This document shows, in pieces, positions 1-7,989 of a stretch of DNA of 15,217 bases. Each line of letters starts with the position of its first letter. The stretch's first letter is position 1. The notes under the pieces are model-generated. The model was given only the letters and a program-made list of their open reading frames with translations, searched no databases and was not told the DNA's origin. Source of the stretch: Gluconacetobacter johannae. GTDB taxonomy: Bacteria; Pseudomonadota; Alphaproteobacteria; Acetobacterales; Acetobacteraceae. The stretch covers positions 1 to 15,217 of the forward strand of contig NZ_BAQK01000010.1 of assembly GCF_025994435.1 (NCBI RefSeq), written 5' to 3'. The position numbers and the translations under genes were made by a program.

Positions 1-14
1 CGGATCACCGATCG

Positions 15-49
15 GGGCGCCGGAACCGCAAGGGGCCGGCGCCCTTTTT
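15..49 (+). terminator. Rho-independent terminator of an upstream plus-strand gene
   Basis: A perfect 9-bp stem is formed by GGGCGCCGG (15-23) and CCGGCGCCC (36-44), with a 12-nt loop. TTTTT (45-49) follows directly. The T-run orients it for transcription entering from the left edge, so a plus-strand gene probably ends just outside the window. On the minus strand the hairpin has no T-run, so it would not serve the ClC gene as a canonical intrinsic terminator. A second compact hairpin, TGGGGC/GCCCCA with a 3-nt loop, lies at 52-66 and has no T-tract. Confidence 0.8.
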
Positions 50-99
50 CGTGGGGCGTCGCCCCATACCCCACCAGGGCCCGAGGCCCCGGCCCCCGG

Positions 100-1956
100 T
101 CACAGGCGCGCGTGCAGGCGGCCTTCGCCGGCCAGTTCGCGCCGGGTGCGGTCCAGTTCCTCGCTGTAGCGCCGCAGGGCGTGCTGTTCGGTCAGCAGGC
201 CGAGGACGATGCGGCTTTCCATGTCCTCGACCACCACCAGCGCGTCGCTTTCGGTCTGTTCGAAGCGGGCGATGGCCTCGCGGACATTCATCTGCGGCAC
301 CAGCATCGCATCTTCGTAATGGGCGAATCGCGTCAGGTCGTCGCTGTCGCGGACCGTTTCGCCAAACAGGTCGGGCACCTGCACCATGCCGACATACCGG
401 CCCGCCTCGTCGACCAGCACGAACCGCTGCGCCGAGCCCAGCGGATAGTGATGCCGGGCGGCCAGGACCGTCGCGGTGCGGCAGATCGTCTTGACGTCGC
501 GCCGCATCATCCGCCCGACCGTCAGGGTCCGGATCCAGCCGATATCCACCGCCGAGCGGATCGACTCGCCCCGCAGGTGGAAGCGCCACGTCGCGAACGA
601 ATAGCCGAAGGTCCGCCGCACGGTCAGCGACGAGATGACCGACGCCACCAGCACCGCGCCCGTCAGCGGCAGGCTGCCGGTCATTTCCAGCGCCAGGAAG
701 ACCATCGTCATCGGCGCGCCGACAACCGCCACGGCCATGGCGCTCATGCCCACCAGGGCGCAGATCTCGCCCGAGAGCGGCGTGGCCGAGACCAGCGCCA
801 GCCCGCCACCGAACGCCGCCCCCGTCAGCACGCCCAGATAGAGCGAGGCGAAGAACAGGCCGCCACGAAACCCGGCGCCGATCGACACCGACGACGCGAC
901 CGCCTTCATCAGCAGCAGGATCAGCGTCCAGCCCGCCGGATGCCCCCGCTCCAGCGCCACCCGCATCGCCCAGTGGCCCGACGACATCACCGAGGGCGAG
1001 ACCAGGGCCATCGCCCCCACCACCACGCCCCCCACGGCGGGGCGCATCCATGCGGGCATGCCCGACCGGCGGAACAGGGCCTCGGTCAGGGTGACGCTGT
1101 ACATCAGCGCCACCCCCAGCAGGGCCGCAATGATGCCCAGGGTCGCGATCGGCACGTAATCGGCCATCCGCAGGCCCGCGGGCAAGGCGACGACGACGCC
1201 CGGCGCCGCGCTGTGCAGCAGGCGTGTCACCCCGATCGCGCAGACCGAAGCCAGCGCCACGGGCGCCAGGTTGGCCAGCGAATAGGTGCCGATCACCAGT
1301 TCGAACGCATAGAACGCCCCGGCCAGCGGCGCGTCGAACGCCGCCCCGATCGCGCCGGCGGCCCCGCAGCCGACCAGCAGGCGCAGGTCCTCGCGCCGGA
1401 CGCGGAATATGTACCCGATGCGCGACCCCATGGCCGCGCCAATCTGCGAGAACCCGGCTTCCAGCCCCACCGACGCGCCGACGCTGTTGGACAGAATGGT
1501 CTGGACGGTGACGATGATGCTGTCCAGCATCGACATCCGCCCGCCATGCAGGGCGTTCGCCTCGATGGGGTCCACCGGCCGTCCGGGCGCGTAGCGCGCC
1601 ACGCACAGCCCCAGCGCCCCCAGGACCAGCCCCCCCAGCGCGGGCACCAGCACCGCCCGCCAGGGGTCGATATGCGCCAGCCCCGAAATGCGGCCGTCAC
1701 CCGCGACCAGGAACAGGACCCGATGGGCCAGCAGGGTCGTATGGGTCATGGCGCTGACCAGGATGCCCGCGGCGACGCCCACGCAGGCCGCCAGCAGCAC
1801 CAGCCAGATCTCGTCCGCGCGGACCAGCGCCCGCAGCACCCGGGGCGCATGCGACGCCCGGACGCCGCCGTGCAGCCCGGCCCATCCCTCATCCCGCACA
1901 GACGGGCCGCGATGACGACGCAGATGGTTCAGCAGTCCGGAAGTGGAGGACGGCAC
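100..1956 (-). CDS. ClC-family chloride channel/transporter with C-terminal CBS pair
   Basis: This 618-residue membrane protein moves chloride or another anion across the inner membrane, either as a channel or as a proton-coupled antiporter. Hydrophobic helices fill about residues 50-450. The gating-glutamate segment is visible as GLEAG (E166), in place of the usual GxEGP. Residues 198-220 (GAAGAIGAAFDAPLAGAFYA) match the conserved ClC GCGAGLAAAFNAPLAG-type helix, and a GAGFRGGLFFASLYLG stretch corresponds to the GGxFxPxLxxG block. The classic selectivity-filter GSGIP is not recognisable near residues 130-145, so transport mode and ion preference are uncertain. About residues 480-600 carry two CBS-like repeats (VKTICRTATVLAARHHYPLG and MNVREAIARFEQTESDALVV), typical nucleotide-sensing modules. 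The start is GTG at 1956; no strong ribosome binding site is seen, so a later start is possible. It diverges from the quinone oxidoreductase gene. Confidence 0.9.
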   Translation of the reverse strand: MPSSTSGLLNHLRRHRGPSVRDEGWAGLHGGVRASHAPRVLRALVRADEIWLVLLAACVGVAAGILVSAMTHTTLLAHRVLFLVAGDGRISGLAHIDPWRAVLVPALGGLVLGALGLCVARYAPGRPVDPIEANALHGGRMSMLDSIIVTVQTILSNSVGASVGLEAGFSQIGAAMGSRIGYIFRVRREDLRLLVGCGAAGAIGAAFDAPLAGAFYAFELVIGTYSLANLAPVALASVCAIGVTRLLHSAAPGVVVALPAGLRMADYVPIATLGIIAALLGVALMYSVTLTEALFRRSGMPAWMRPAVGGVVVGAMALVSPSVMSSGHWAMRVALERGHPAGWTLILLLMKAVASSVSIGAGFRGGLFFASLYLGVLTGAAFGGGLALVSATPLSGEICALVGMSAMAVAVVGAPMTMVFLALEMTGSLPLTGAVLVASVISSLTVRRTFGYSFATWRFHLRGESIRSAVDIGWIRTLTVGRMMRRDVKTICRTATVLAARHHYPLGSAQRFVLVDEAGRYVGMVQVPDLFGETVRDSDDLTRFAHYEDAMLVPQMNVREAIARFEQTESDALVVVEDMESRIVLGLLTEQHALRRYSEELDRTRRELAGEGRLHARL

Positions 1957-2062
1957 GATGGATCACTTTCGCGCGGCGCCCCCGCGGCGGGGCGCCCTTG
2001 CCGACTATTTGAAGTCATGCGCCGGCCCGATCAACTCAAATTACGCCATACCATCGTCCCGC

Positions 2063-2089
2063 CGGGCGGATACGTCCCCACCCGTTTTT
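2063..2089 (+). promoter_or_regulatory. Leader hairpin followed by T-run upstream of quinone oxidoreductase
   Basis: CGGG (2063-2066) can pair with CCCG (2081-2084), and GGA (2068-2070) with TCC (2075-2077), around a TACG loop. TTTTT (2085-2089) follows immediately. This resembles a weak intrinsic terminator lying 42 nt before the proposed start codon. It may be an attenuator, or the end of a short transcript from the 174-bp divergent region. The stem is short and interrupted, so the call is tentative. I found no convincing -35/-10 pair here for either divergent gene. Confidence 0.3.
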
Positions 2090-2116
2090 CACCGACCCCA
2101 TTTTTTACCGACCCTG
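2085..2116 (+). repeat. Imperfect tandem 16-bp T-rich repeat in leader
   Basis: Two adjacent 16-bp units (2085-2100 and 2101-2116) share 13 of 16 bases. Each is a T-run followed by (C)ACCGACCC. They lie just before the GGAGA ribosome binding site of the quinone oxidoreductase. They could be a binding site, a translational element or a chance duplication. Confidence 0.5.
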
Positions 2117-2130
2117 CCGGAGAACGACCC

Positions 2131-3168
2131 TTGTCCCCATCGCTGCCCCGACATATGCGCGCCGTCACGATCCGCGAGCCCGGCGGGCCGGAGGCCATGG
2201 TCCTGACCGACCTGCCCCTGCCCGAACCCGGCCCGGGCGAGGTGCTGGTCCGCGTCATGGCGGCCGGGCTCAACCGGCCCGACCTGATGCAGCGCCAGGG
2301 CCTCTATCCCCCGCCGCCGGGCGCCAGCCCCATCCTGGGCCTGGAAATCGCCGGCGAAATCGTGGCAGTCGGCCCGGTGACGACCAGCCCCGGCACGCCC
2401 GCCGGGTCCGTCCCCGCCATCGGGACGCGGGTCTGCGCGTTGACCAATGGCGGGGGATACGCCGACTATTGCGTCGTGCCCGCCGGACAATGCCTGCCCT
2501 GGCCCGACGGATATGACGCGATCCGGGCGGCCGCCCTGCCGGAAACCTTCTTTACCGTCTGGTCGAACCTGGTCATGACCGCGCACCTGGCCGCGGGCGA
2601 GCGCGTGCTGATCCATGGCGGCAGCGGCGGAATCGGCACAGCGGCCATCCAGGTCGCCCGTGCGCTGGGGGCCGTGCCCTACGCCACCGCCGGGTCGGCG
2701 GACAAATGCGCGCAGTGCGTCGCACTGGGGGCCGAGGCCGCGATCGACTACCGGCACGAGGATTTCGTCGACCGCATCGCCGCCCTGACGGACAAGCGGG
2801 GGGTGGACGTCATCCTGGACGTGATCGGCGGCCCGTACCTGGAGCGCAACCTGCGCTGCCTGGCGCCGGACGGGCGGCTGGTCATCATCGCCCTGCAAGG
2901 CGGGGCCCGCGCGCAGGATGTCGGGCTGGCGCGGATCATGACCCGTCGCCTGACGGTGACGGGCACGACGCTGCGCCCGCGCGATGCCGCCTACAAGGCG
3001 CGGATCGCCCAGGGCCTGCACCAGACGATCTGGCCGTTGCTGGCAAAAAGGATCATCGCCCCGCTGATCCACGCCACCTTCCCCTTTCCGCATGTGACAG
3101 AAGCCCATAAGCTTATGGAATCGGGCGTCCATTCCGGGAAAATCGTCCTGGACATGCAGGCCGGCTGA
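2131..3168 (+). CDS. NAD(P)H:quinone oxidoreductase, zinc-free MDR family (PIG3/TP53I3-like)
   Basis: This soluble enzyme of the medium-chain dehydrogenase/reductase superfamily reduces quinones with NAD(P)H and belongs to the zinc-independent PIG3-type branch. The N-terminal GroES-like domain covers about residues 9-135, with the family opening MRAVTIREPGGPE and AAGLNRPDLMQRQGLYPPPPG. The Rossmann domain has the nucleotide motif GGSGGIG (163-169). It continues with GVDVILDVIGG, GRLVIIALQGG and the terminal HSGKIVL, all typical of this family. Structural and catalytic zinc ligands are absent. I chose TTG at 2131 (345 residues) because GGAGA lies 7 nt upstream. The in-frame ATG at 2155 (337 residues) matches the usual family N-terminus but has no clear ribosome binding site. 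An esterase gene follows after 18 bp, suggesting an operon. The true quinone substrate cannot be read from the sequence. Confidence 0.9.
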   Translation: MSPSLPRHMRAVTIREPGGPEAMVLTDLPLPEPGPGEVLVRVMAAGLNRPDLMQRQGLYPPPPGASPILGLEIAGEIVAVGPVTTSPGTPAGSVPAIGTRVCALTNGGGYADYCVVPAGQCLPWPDGYDAIRAAALPETFFTVWSNLVMTAHLAAGERVLIHGGSGGIGTAAIQVARALGAVPYATAGSADKCAQCVALGAEAAIDYRHEDFVDRIAALTDKRGVDVILDVIGGPYLERNLRCLAPDGRLVIIALQGGARAQDVGLARIMTRRLTVTGTTLRPRDAAYKARIAQGLHQTIWPLLAKRIIAPLIHATFPFPHVTEAHKLMESGVHSGKIVLDMQAG

Positions 3169-3186
3169 AGTGAGGACCATGCGACC

Positions 3187-3978
3187 GTGCTGCTGAATGT
3201 CATCGCGCGTGGACCGGACGAGGCGGAAGACACCGCCTCGGCACGGCCGCCGATCGTCCTGCTCCATGGCCTGTTCGGGCGGGCGCGCAATCTCGGTTTC
3301 TTCCAGCGCCGCCTGGCCCGGACGCGCCGGACCCTGGCCGTCGATCTACGCAACCACGGCGACAGCCCGCACGGCCCGATGGACTACAACACCATGGCCG
3401 GCGACCTGCTGGAAACCCTGGCCCACCATGCCGCCCTGCCGGCCACGCTGGTCGGGCATTCGATGGGCGGCAAGGTCGCGATGACCCTGGCGCTGACCCG
3501 GCCGGGCATGGTGCACAGCCTGCTGGTCGCGGACATTCCGCCCGCCCGGACCGGCCATGGCCAGTTCTCGCTGGGCGAGCACATGCTGCGGATCGCCTTC
3601 CCGCCCTATCTGAACCGGGCCGAGGCCGACGCCCTGCTGAAACCCGACATCCCCAACGCCGACGTGCGCGCGCTGATGCTGCAGAACATCCGGCTGGGGG
3701 AAAACCCCGGATGGGTCATCGGCCTGCGCGACATCGTCGATTCGATGACCAACATCGAAAGCTGGCCCTATATCCCCGAAGGCTATTCCTATCCGGGGCC
3801 GACCCTGTTCCTGGCCGGCGCCAATTCGCCCTACATCCGGCAGGAACATTACGGCGTGATGCGACGCCTGTTTCCCAACTACCGGCTGGAACTGATCGAG
3901 AAGGCCGGGCACTGGCTGCATGTCGAAAACCCGACCCGCTTCGCCGCCCTGCTGGAAGATTTCACCGCGACGTACTGA
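3187..3978 (+). CDS. Alpha/beta-hydrolase esterase, YbfF-like
   Basis: A 263-residue cytoplasmic serine esterase/acyl hydrolase. The oxyanion-hole segment is HGLFG (27-31), and DLRNHGDSPH (53-62) closely follows E. coli YbfF. The nucleophile elbow is GHSMGG, with Ser92. The likely acid is Asp116 in VADIPP, the YbfF position, and the catalytic histidine is His242 in AGHWLH. YbfF enzymes cleave short-chain acyl and acyl-CoA esters; the physiological substrate is unknown. The start is GTG at 3187, preceded by GTGAGGA at 3170-3176. An ATG at 3179 is out of frame. The gene lies 18 bp after the quinone oxidoreductase and is probably co-transcribed with it. It converges on the glycosylase gene. Confidence 0.9.
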   Translation: MLLNVIARGPDEAEDTASARPPIVLLHGLFGRARNLGFFQRRLARTRRTLAVDLRNHGDSPHGPMDYNTMAGDLLETLAHHAALPATLVGHSMGGKVAMTLALTRPGMVHSLLVADIPPARTGHGQFSLGEHMLRIAFPPYLNRAEADALLKPDIPNADVRALMLQNIRLGENPGWVIGLRDIVDSMTNIESWPYIPEGYSYPGPTLFLAGANSPYIRQEHYGVMRRLFPNYRLELIEKAGHWLHVENPTRFAALLEDFTATY

Positions 3979-4039
3979 CCGCCCCAACACAGGCAACGGC
4001 CGGGGCCCTTGCCGGGTTCGGGCAGCGCCCGACCTTCCC

Positions 4040-4708
4040 TCAGGCCGTCATCGGGTTCGCCCGCGCGGGCGGTTTCGCCGCGTCGGACGCGCGCCACAGA
4101 TACCATGCGGCCGCCGAGCGATAGGGACTCCAGGCCCGGGCGATGTCGGCCAGGGCCTTCGGCCGGGGCGCCGCGTCCAGGCCCTTGAGCACGCGCCAGC
4201 CGTCCCGCACGCCGAAATCGTCCACTGGCATCACGTCCAGTCGGCCCAGCGCGAAGATCAGCAGCATTTCCACCGTCCAGCGCCCGATGCCGCGCAGGGT
4301 CGTCAGGCGGGCGATCAGCTCGTCGTCCGACAGGGCCGTCGCCTCGTGCCGGGACGGAACGATCCCGGCCAGGCGGGCCGTGGCCACGCCCTGCATGGCC
4401 AGGATCTTGCTGCCCGAGAAGCCGCAGCCGCGCAGGGCGTCCACCGGCATGGCCAGCAGCGTGTCGGGGTCGGGAAACACCCCGCCGGCCAGCGCCATGA
4501 AGCGGCCCAGGATGGCCACCGCCGCCCGGCCGTGAAGCTGCTGGTGCGCGATGGCGTTCACCAGCGCCTCGTACGGCTCCTGCGCCGTATCGACCCGCAG
4601 GCGGCACGGGCCCGTCCGCGCGACCAGCGCCGCCAGGTCGGGATCGGCGGCGGACAGGGCCGCGCGGATGGCCCGGTCGAGATCGGGGGGCAGGTCGGCG
4701 ATTGACAT
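4040..4708 (-). CDS. DNA-3-methyladenine glycosylase II, AlkA-type HhH-GPD
   Basis: A 222-residue base-excision repair glycosylase that removes alkylated bases such as 3-methyladenine from DNA. The helix-hairpin-helix reads LTTLRGIGRWTVEMLLIFALG (135-155). It is followed by PVDDFGVRDG, where Asp164 matches the AlkA catalytic aspartate. WSPYRSAAAWYLW (193-205) matches the conserved C-terminal WKPWRSYA-type segment. No N-terminal AlkA fold or Ada methyl-acceptor domain is present, so this is the short, core-only form. There is no Cys cluster like that of MutY or Nth. The start at 4708 is fixed by an in-frame stop a few codons upstream; the ribosome binding site is poor. It diverges from the TonB-like gene and converges on the esterase. 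Adaptive regulation by Ada is not visible. Confidence 0.92.
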   Translation of the reverse strand: MSIADLPPDLDRAIRAALSAADPDLAALVARTGPCRLRVDTAQEPYEALVNAIAHQQLHGRAAVAILGRFMALAGGVFPDPDTLLAMPVDALRGCGFSGSKILAMQGVATARLAGIVPSRHEATALSDDELIARLTTLRGIGRWTVEMLLIFALGRLDVMPVDDFGVRDGWRVLKGLDAAPRPKALADIARAWSPYRSAAAWYLWRASDAAKPPARANPMTA

Positions 4709-4837
4709 CCCGCCATGCCATCAGAGTTATGCTGGCAAGACAATCCTGTCGGTGGCAACATGCGGCCGGAGCCGGACGACGCACTGGCCCCGAACGGAAC
4801 ACGCCGCAGGCGATCACGCGGAGACTCCCGGCCTTTC

Positions 4838-5995
4838 ATGACGGCGACACTCAGCCCTTCCTCCCGGTATCGCCACGCCGAGGAGCCCGTCCTGATCCCG
4901 CGCGTCACGGGAACGGGGCGCGGTTCCGGCCGGACGGGGCGCCCCGCCCCGCCAGCGCGGCCGGACGGGCGCGAGGGCCTGCGCCCGGTCCCGGTGGCGC
5001 CGCCGCAGGGCTATCGCGGCCTGCGCCGGCCCGGCGCGCCGATGATCCGGCCCGACACGATGGAGGAGCCGGGGGTCACCACCGTCCTGCTGGTGTCGGT
5101 GGCGTTGCACCTGGTCCTGCTGGCGGTGATGCTGCAAAGCGCGCGGCACCATGCCGGCACTCCGTCGTCGCCCGAGAACCCGTCGGTCGAGATGATGTTC
5201 GCCCCGCCGGCTTCGAGCGGCCTGCAAGGCCGCAATTCGCCCGACCAGGCGGGCGGGTCCAGCGCGCGGCCCAGCAAGCCCACGCCCGACGTCCCGCAGC
5301 CCGACCAGCCCGCGCCCAGCGATTCGGCGCCCTCGCCCACGGTGCCGACGCCCCAGACGCCGGCCGCGCCGCCGCTGCCGCGCACGCCCTCGGACCAGAC
5401 CCTGCCGGACCAGCCCTCGACCACGCCGCCCAACGCCGCGCCGCAGAGCCCCGGCCAGGCGAGCCAGGCCTCGCCCCACCCGACGCCCCACGCCACGCAC
5501 CCGGCGCGGCCGCGCATGCCCAGGCACCAGCCGTCGCCCTTCGATTCGCCGATGGACCTGTCCTTCGCCCCGTCCCCCGGCCCGCAGCGGCAGCGGCGAG
5601 GACGGGCCGGCGGGTCCGGCAGCCCGATCGACCTGTCGGTCGGCCCGACGGTACGCAACGGGCAGTTGAACACCCCCTATTCGACCCAGACCCAGATCAG
5701 GGGCGTCAGCGAGGATTACGGCGAGGAAATCGACCGCTGGATCCGCAGCCACATGTACTACCCCGAGGAGGCCGCCCGCGACGGCGAGGACGGGGCGTCG
5801 TCCGTCCATGTCGTGCTGGACCGCAACGGGCGCGTGAAGTCGGTGCGTCTGACCGGGCAATCCGGATCGTACTACCTGGACGCCGCCACCACGGGCATGT
5901 TCCACGGGGCGGAGCTTCCGCCGGTTCCGCCGGACATGGTCGGCAACCATTTCGATATCGACCTGACGATCAACTACATCCTGATCCGGCGTTGA
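4838..5995 (+). CDS. TonB-family energy transducer, proline-rich
   Basis: A 385-residue (from this start) inner-membrane-anchored periplasmic protein of the TonB type. Such proteins pass proton-motive-force energy from ExbB/ExbD to outer-membrane receptors. One membrane helix lies at about 80-98 (VTTVLLVSVALHLVLLAVML). A long Pro/Ser/Gln linker spans about 105-280, and the C-terminal TonB domain (295-385) has the YYPEEA motif (307-312) and VHVVLDRNGRVKSVRLTGQS. The linker contains two similar blocks, SPMDLSFAPSPGP and SPIDLSVGPTV. The start is uncertain: in-frame ATGs occur at 4715, 4760, 4838, 5042 and 5060. The 4715 start leaves only 6 bp to the divergent glycosylase start, and 5042/5060 would give the short cytoplasmic leader usual for TonB. 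No exbB, exbD or receptor gene is in the window, so its partner is unknown. The amn gene follows after 29 bp. Confidence 0.8.
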   Translation: MTATLSPSSRYRHAEEPVLIPRVTGTGRGSGRTGRPAPPARPDGREGLRPVPVAPPQGYRGLRRPGAPMIRPDTMEEPGVTTVLLVSVALHLVLLAVMLQSARHHAGTPSSPENPSVEMMFAPPASSGLQGRNSPDQAGGSSARPSKPTPDVPQPDQPAPSDSAPSPTVPTPQTPAAPPLPRTPSDQTLPDQPSTTPPNAAPQSPGQASQASPHPTPHATHPARPRMPRHQPSPFDSPMDLSFAPSPGPQRQRRGRAGGSGSPIDLSVGPTVRNGQLNTPYSTQTQIRGVSEDYGEEIDRWIRSHMYYPEEAARDGEDGASSVHVVLDRNGRVKSVRLTGQSGSYYLDAATTGMFHGAELPPVPPDMVGNHFDIDLTINYILIRR

Positions 5996-6024
5996 AGGAT
6001 CGGGGCCGGGGGGAGAAGACAGGC

Positions 6025-7485
6025 ATGGCCGAGGACATGACGGCGATCCGCGATCGCGTCGGCACGGATTTCGCGGCCTTCACCGACGCCGGCGATGCCG
6101 TGCGCCGCATCGCGGAGATCTATGATTCCGGGGTGCGCGACCTGCGCGCGGCCTTCGCCGACCGGCGGCATACCGGCGCGGGGGCCGTGCCGACCTATCC
6201 CTACCTGGCCTTCCCGGTGGACCGTTCCCCCCCGCCCGAGGAAGCACGCCCGCCGTTCGACGTGGTGCTGGAACCCGGCTTCTACGGCACGACGCTGACC
6301 CGGCCCGAACTGTTCCACGATTACTGGCACGAACAGATCGACATCCTGCTGCGCCATTACCGCCAGCCCGTCCTGGTCGGCCGCTCGCGGCGGCCGATCC
6401 CGCTGTCGTATGTGATGGAGGAAGCCGTCACCGCGATCACCGAGGACGACCTGCGGACATTGCAGCAGCATTTCGCGCTGCCCGACCTGCGCGCCACCGA
6501 TGATTCGATCGCCAACTGCGCCTTCGTGCCCCAGCCGGACGCGCCCCGGCCCCTGGCCCTGTTCACGGCGGAGCGGACCGATTATTCGCTGGCGCGGCTG
6601 CATCACTACACCGGCACGTCCCCTCGCCATGTCCAGCGCTTCATCCTGCTGACCAACTACCAGCGCTATGTCGACGCCTTCCGCGACTATGGCCGCGCGC
6701 AGGTCGACCTGGGCGGCGAGTACGACCGGTTCGTCGAACCCGGCGACCAGGTGCACCGCCGGCACGACCCGCCGGCGCCCCCCCATGCCGGCAGCCTGCC
6801 GCAGATGCCGGCCTACCATCTGTGCCGGCCGGACGGGGATGGCATCACGCTGGTCAATATCGGCGTGGGCCCGGCCAACGCCAAGACGATCACCGATCAT
6901 CTGGCGGTGCTGCGCCCGCATTGCTGGCTGATGGTCGGGCATTGCGCCGGGCTGCGCCGGACGCAGCGGCTGGGCGACTACGTGCTGGCCCATGGCTATG
7001 TCCGCGACGACCATGTGCTGGACGACGACCTGCCCCCCTGGGTGCCGGTGCCGCCCATCGCCGAGGTGCAGGTGGCGTTGCAGGAGGTGACGGCCCGCGT
7101 GACCGGCCTGCGCGATTCGGAGCTGAAGACCCGCCTGCGTACGGGCACCGTCATGACGACGGACAACCGGAACTGGGAATTGCGGCTGAACGAGCTGTTC
7201 ACCCAGATCAACATGTCGCGATCCATCGCGGTGGACATGGAATCCGCGACGATCGCCGCCAACGGGTTCCGCTTCCGGGTCCCGTACGGCACGCTGCTGT
7301 GCGTGTCCGACAAACCCTTGCATGGCGAGCTGAAACTGCGCGGCATGGCGAACGCCTTCTACCGCGAACGCATCGCGCAGCATCTGACCGTCGGGATCGA
7401 GACCATGCGCCTGCTGCGCGCGCAGGGGGTGGACCGGCTGCATTCGCGCAAGCTACGCGGATTCGACGAACCGGCTTTCCGCTGA
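6025..7485 (+). CDS. amn: AMP nucleosidase
   Basis: A 486-residue cytoplasmic enzyme that hydrolyses AMP to adenine and ribose 5-phosphate, balancing adenylate pools. E. coli Amn has 484 residues, so this is full length. The N-terminal half (about 1-200) is the Amn-specific regulatory domain, including PYLAFPVDR and LTRPELFHDYW. The C-terminal half is the nucleoside-phosphorylase fold, with VNIGVGPANAKTITDHLAVL (277-296), MVGHCAGLR (303-311) and AVDMESATIAANGF (402-415). VPYGTLLCVSDKPLHGELKL follows. ATG at 6025 is preceded by GGGGGGAGAAG (6009-6019). It lies 29 bp after the TonB-like gene and 51 bp before the thioesterase gene, so it may be co-transcribed, although no functional link to TonB is evident. 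Confidence 0.96.
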   Translation: MAEDMTAIRDRVGTDFAAFTDAGDAVRRIAEIYDSGVRDLRAAFADRRHTGAGAVPTYPYLAFPVDRSPPPEEARPPFDVVLEPGFYGTTLTRPELFHDYWHEQIDILLRHYRQPVLVGRSRRPIPLSYVMEEAVTAITEDDLRTLQQHFALPDLRATDDSIANCAFVPQPDAPRPLALFTAERTDYSLARLHHYTGTSPRHVQRFILLTNYQRYVDAFRDYGRAQVDLGGEYDRFVEPGDQVHRRHDPPAPPHAGSLPQMPAYHLCRPDGDGITLVNIGVGPANAKTITDHLAVLRPHCWLMVGHCAGLRRTQRLGDYVLAHGYVRDDHVLDDDLPPWVPVPPIAEVQVALQEVTARVTGLRDSELKTRLRTGTVMTTDNRNWELRLNELFTQINMSRSIAVDMESATIAANGFRFRVPYGTLLCVSDKPLHGELKLRGMANAFYRERIAQHLTVGIETMRLLRAQGVDRLHSRKLRGFDEPAFR

Positions 7486-7536
7486 TCCATCGCCCCGGCC
7501 CGCCCGGGCCTTTCCGCCCTGCAAGGAATTTTTCGC

Positions 7537-7974
7537 GTGACAGCCACCCAAACGGCCCTGGCCACCACCCCGGAAACGCCCGCCGCGACCCGCCCGACGA
7601 TCCCGCCCACGATCCGCGTGGTGGCGATGCCGGCCGACGCCAACGCGGCGGGGGACATCTTCGGCGGCTGGCTGATGTCGCAGATGGATCTGGCGGCCGG
7701 CACGGCGGCGGCGTTGCGCGCGCGGGGGCGCTGCGTAACGGTGGCCATCGACAAGGTCGTCCTGCACCAGCCGGTGCTGATCGGCGACGAGGTCAGCCTC
7801 TATACCACCATCATCCGCACCGGCCGGACGTCGATGTCCATCCGCGTGGACACCTGGCGCCGCGCCCGGCATTCGCACGAAACCACCAAGGTGACCGAAG
7901 GCGTCTTCACCTTCGTCGCGATCGACGACGACCGCCGTCCTCGCCCCCTGCCGCCGGAATGCGACCCCACCTGA
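7537..7974 (+). CDS. Acyl-CoA thioesterase, YciA-type hotdog
   Basis: A 145-residue cytoplasmic hotdog-fold thioesterase that hydrolyses acyl-CoA to free acid and CoA. The key family motif is GDIFGGWLMSQMD (39-51), which carries the active-site aspartate region of YciA and BACH enzymes. VAIDKVVLHQPVLIGDEVSLY (69-89) is the second conserved block, and TSMSIRVDTWRR the third. YciA homologues are broad-range and often hexameric. The start is GTG at 7537, with AAGGA 9 nt upstream. About 24 residues precede the domain, somewhat longer than E. coli YciA. It is the last gene of the plus-strand run and converges on the NsrR-like gene, with 15 bp between stop codons. Confidence 0.92.
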   Translation: MTATQTALATTPETPAATRPTIPPTIRVVAMPADANAAGDIFGGWLMSQMDLAAGTAAALRARGRCVTVAIDKVVLHQPVLIGDEVSLYTTIIRTGRTSMSIRVDTWRRARHSHETTKVTEGVFTFVAIDDDRRPRPLPPECDPT

Positions 7975-7989
7975 CGGGGCGGCGTTGCC

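Noticed and set aside
5..1606. Minus-strand 533-codon frame overlapping the ClC gene
   Set aside because: Arg/Gly/Ala-rich shadow of the ClC frame; no domain is recognisable.
112..2130. Very long plus-strand open frame running into the quinone reductase
   Set aside because: It is antisense to the ClC gene, with a His/Arg/Gln-rich shadow composition; only its last part (2131-3168) is the real oxidoreductase.
2089..3267. Minus-strand frame opposite the quinone reductase
   Set aside because: Antisense shadow of a gene with a clear Rossmann motif.
4019..4031. CGGGC/GCCCG hairpin between the convergent esterase and glycosylase genes
   Set aside because: Only 5 bp with a 3-nt loop and no T-run; too weak to call a terminator.
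3879..4817. Longer minus-strand frame across the glycosylase region
   Set aside because: A different frame from the HhH-GPD protein, and Gly/Arg/Pro-rich shadow in character.
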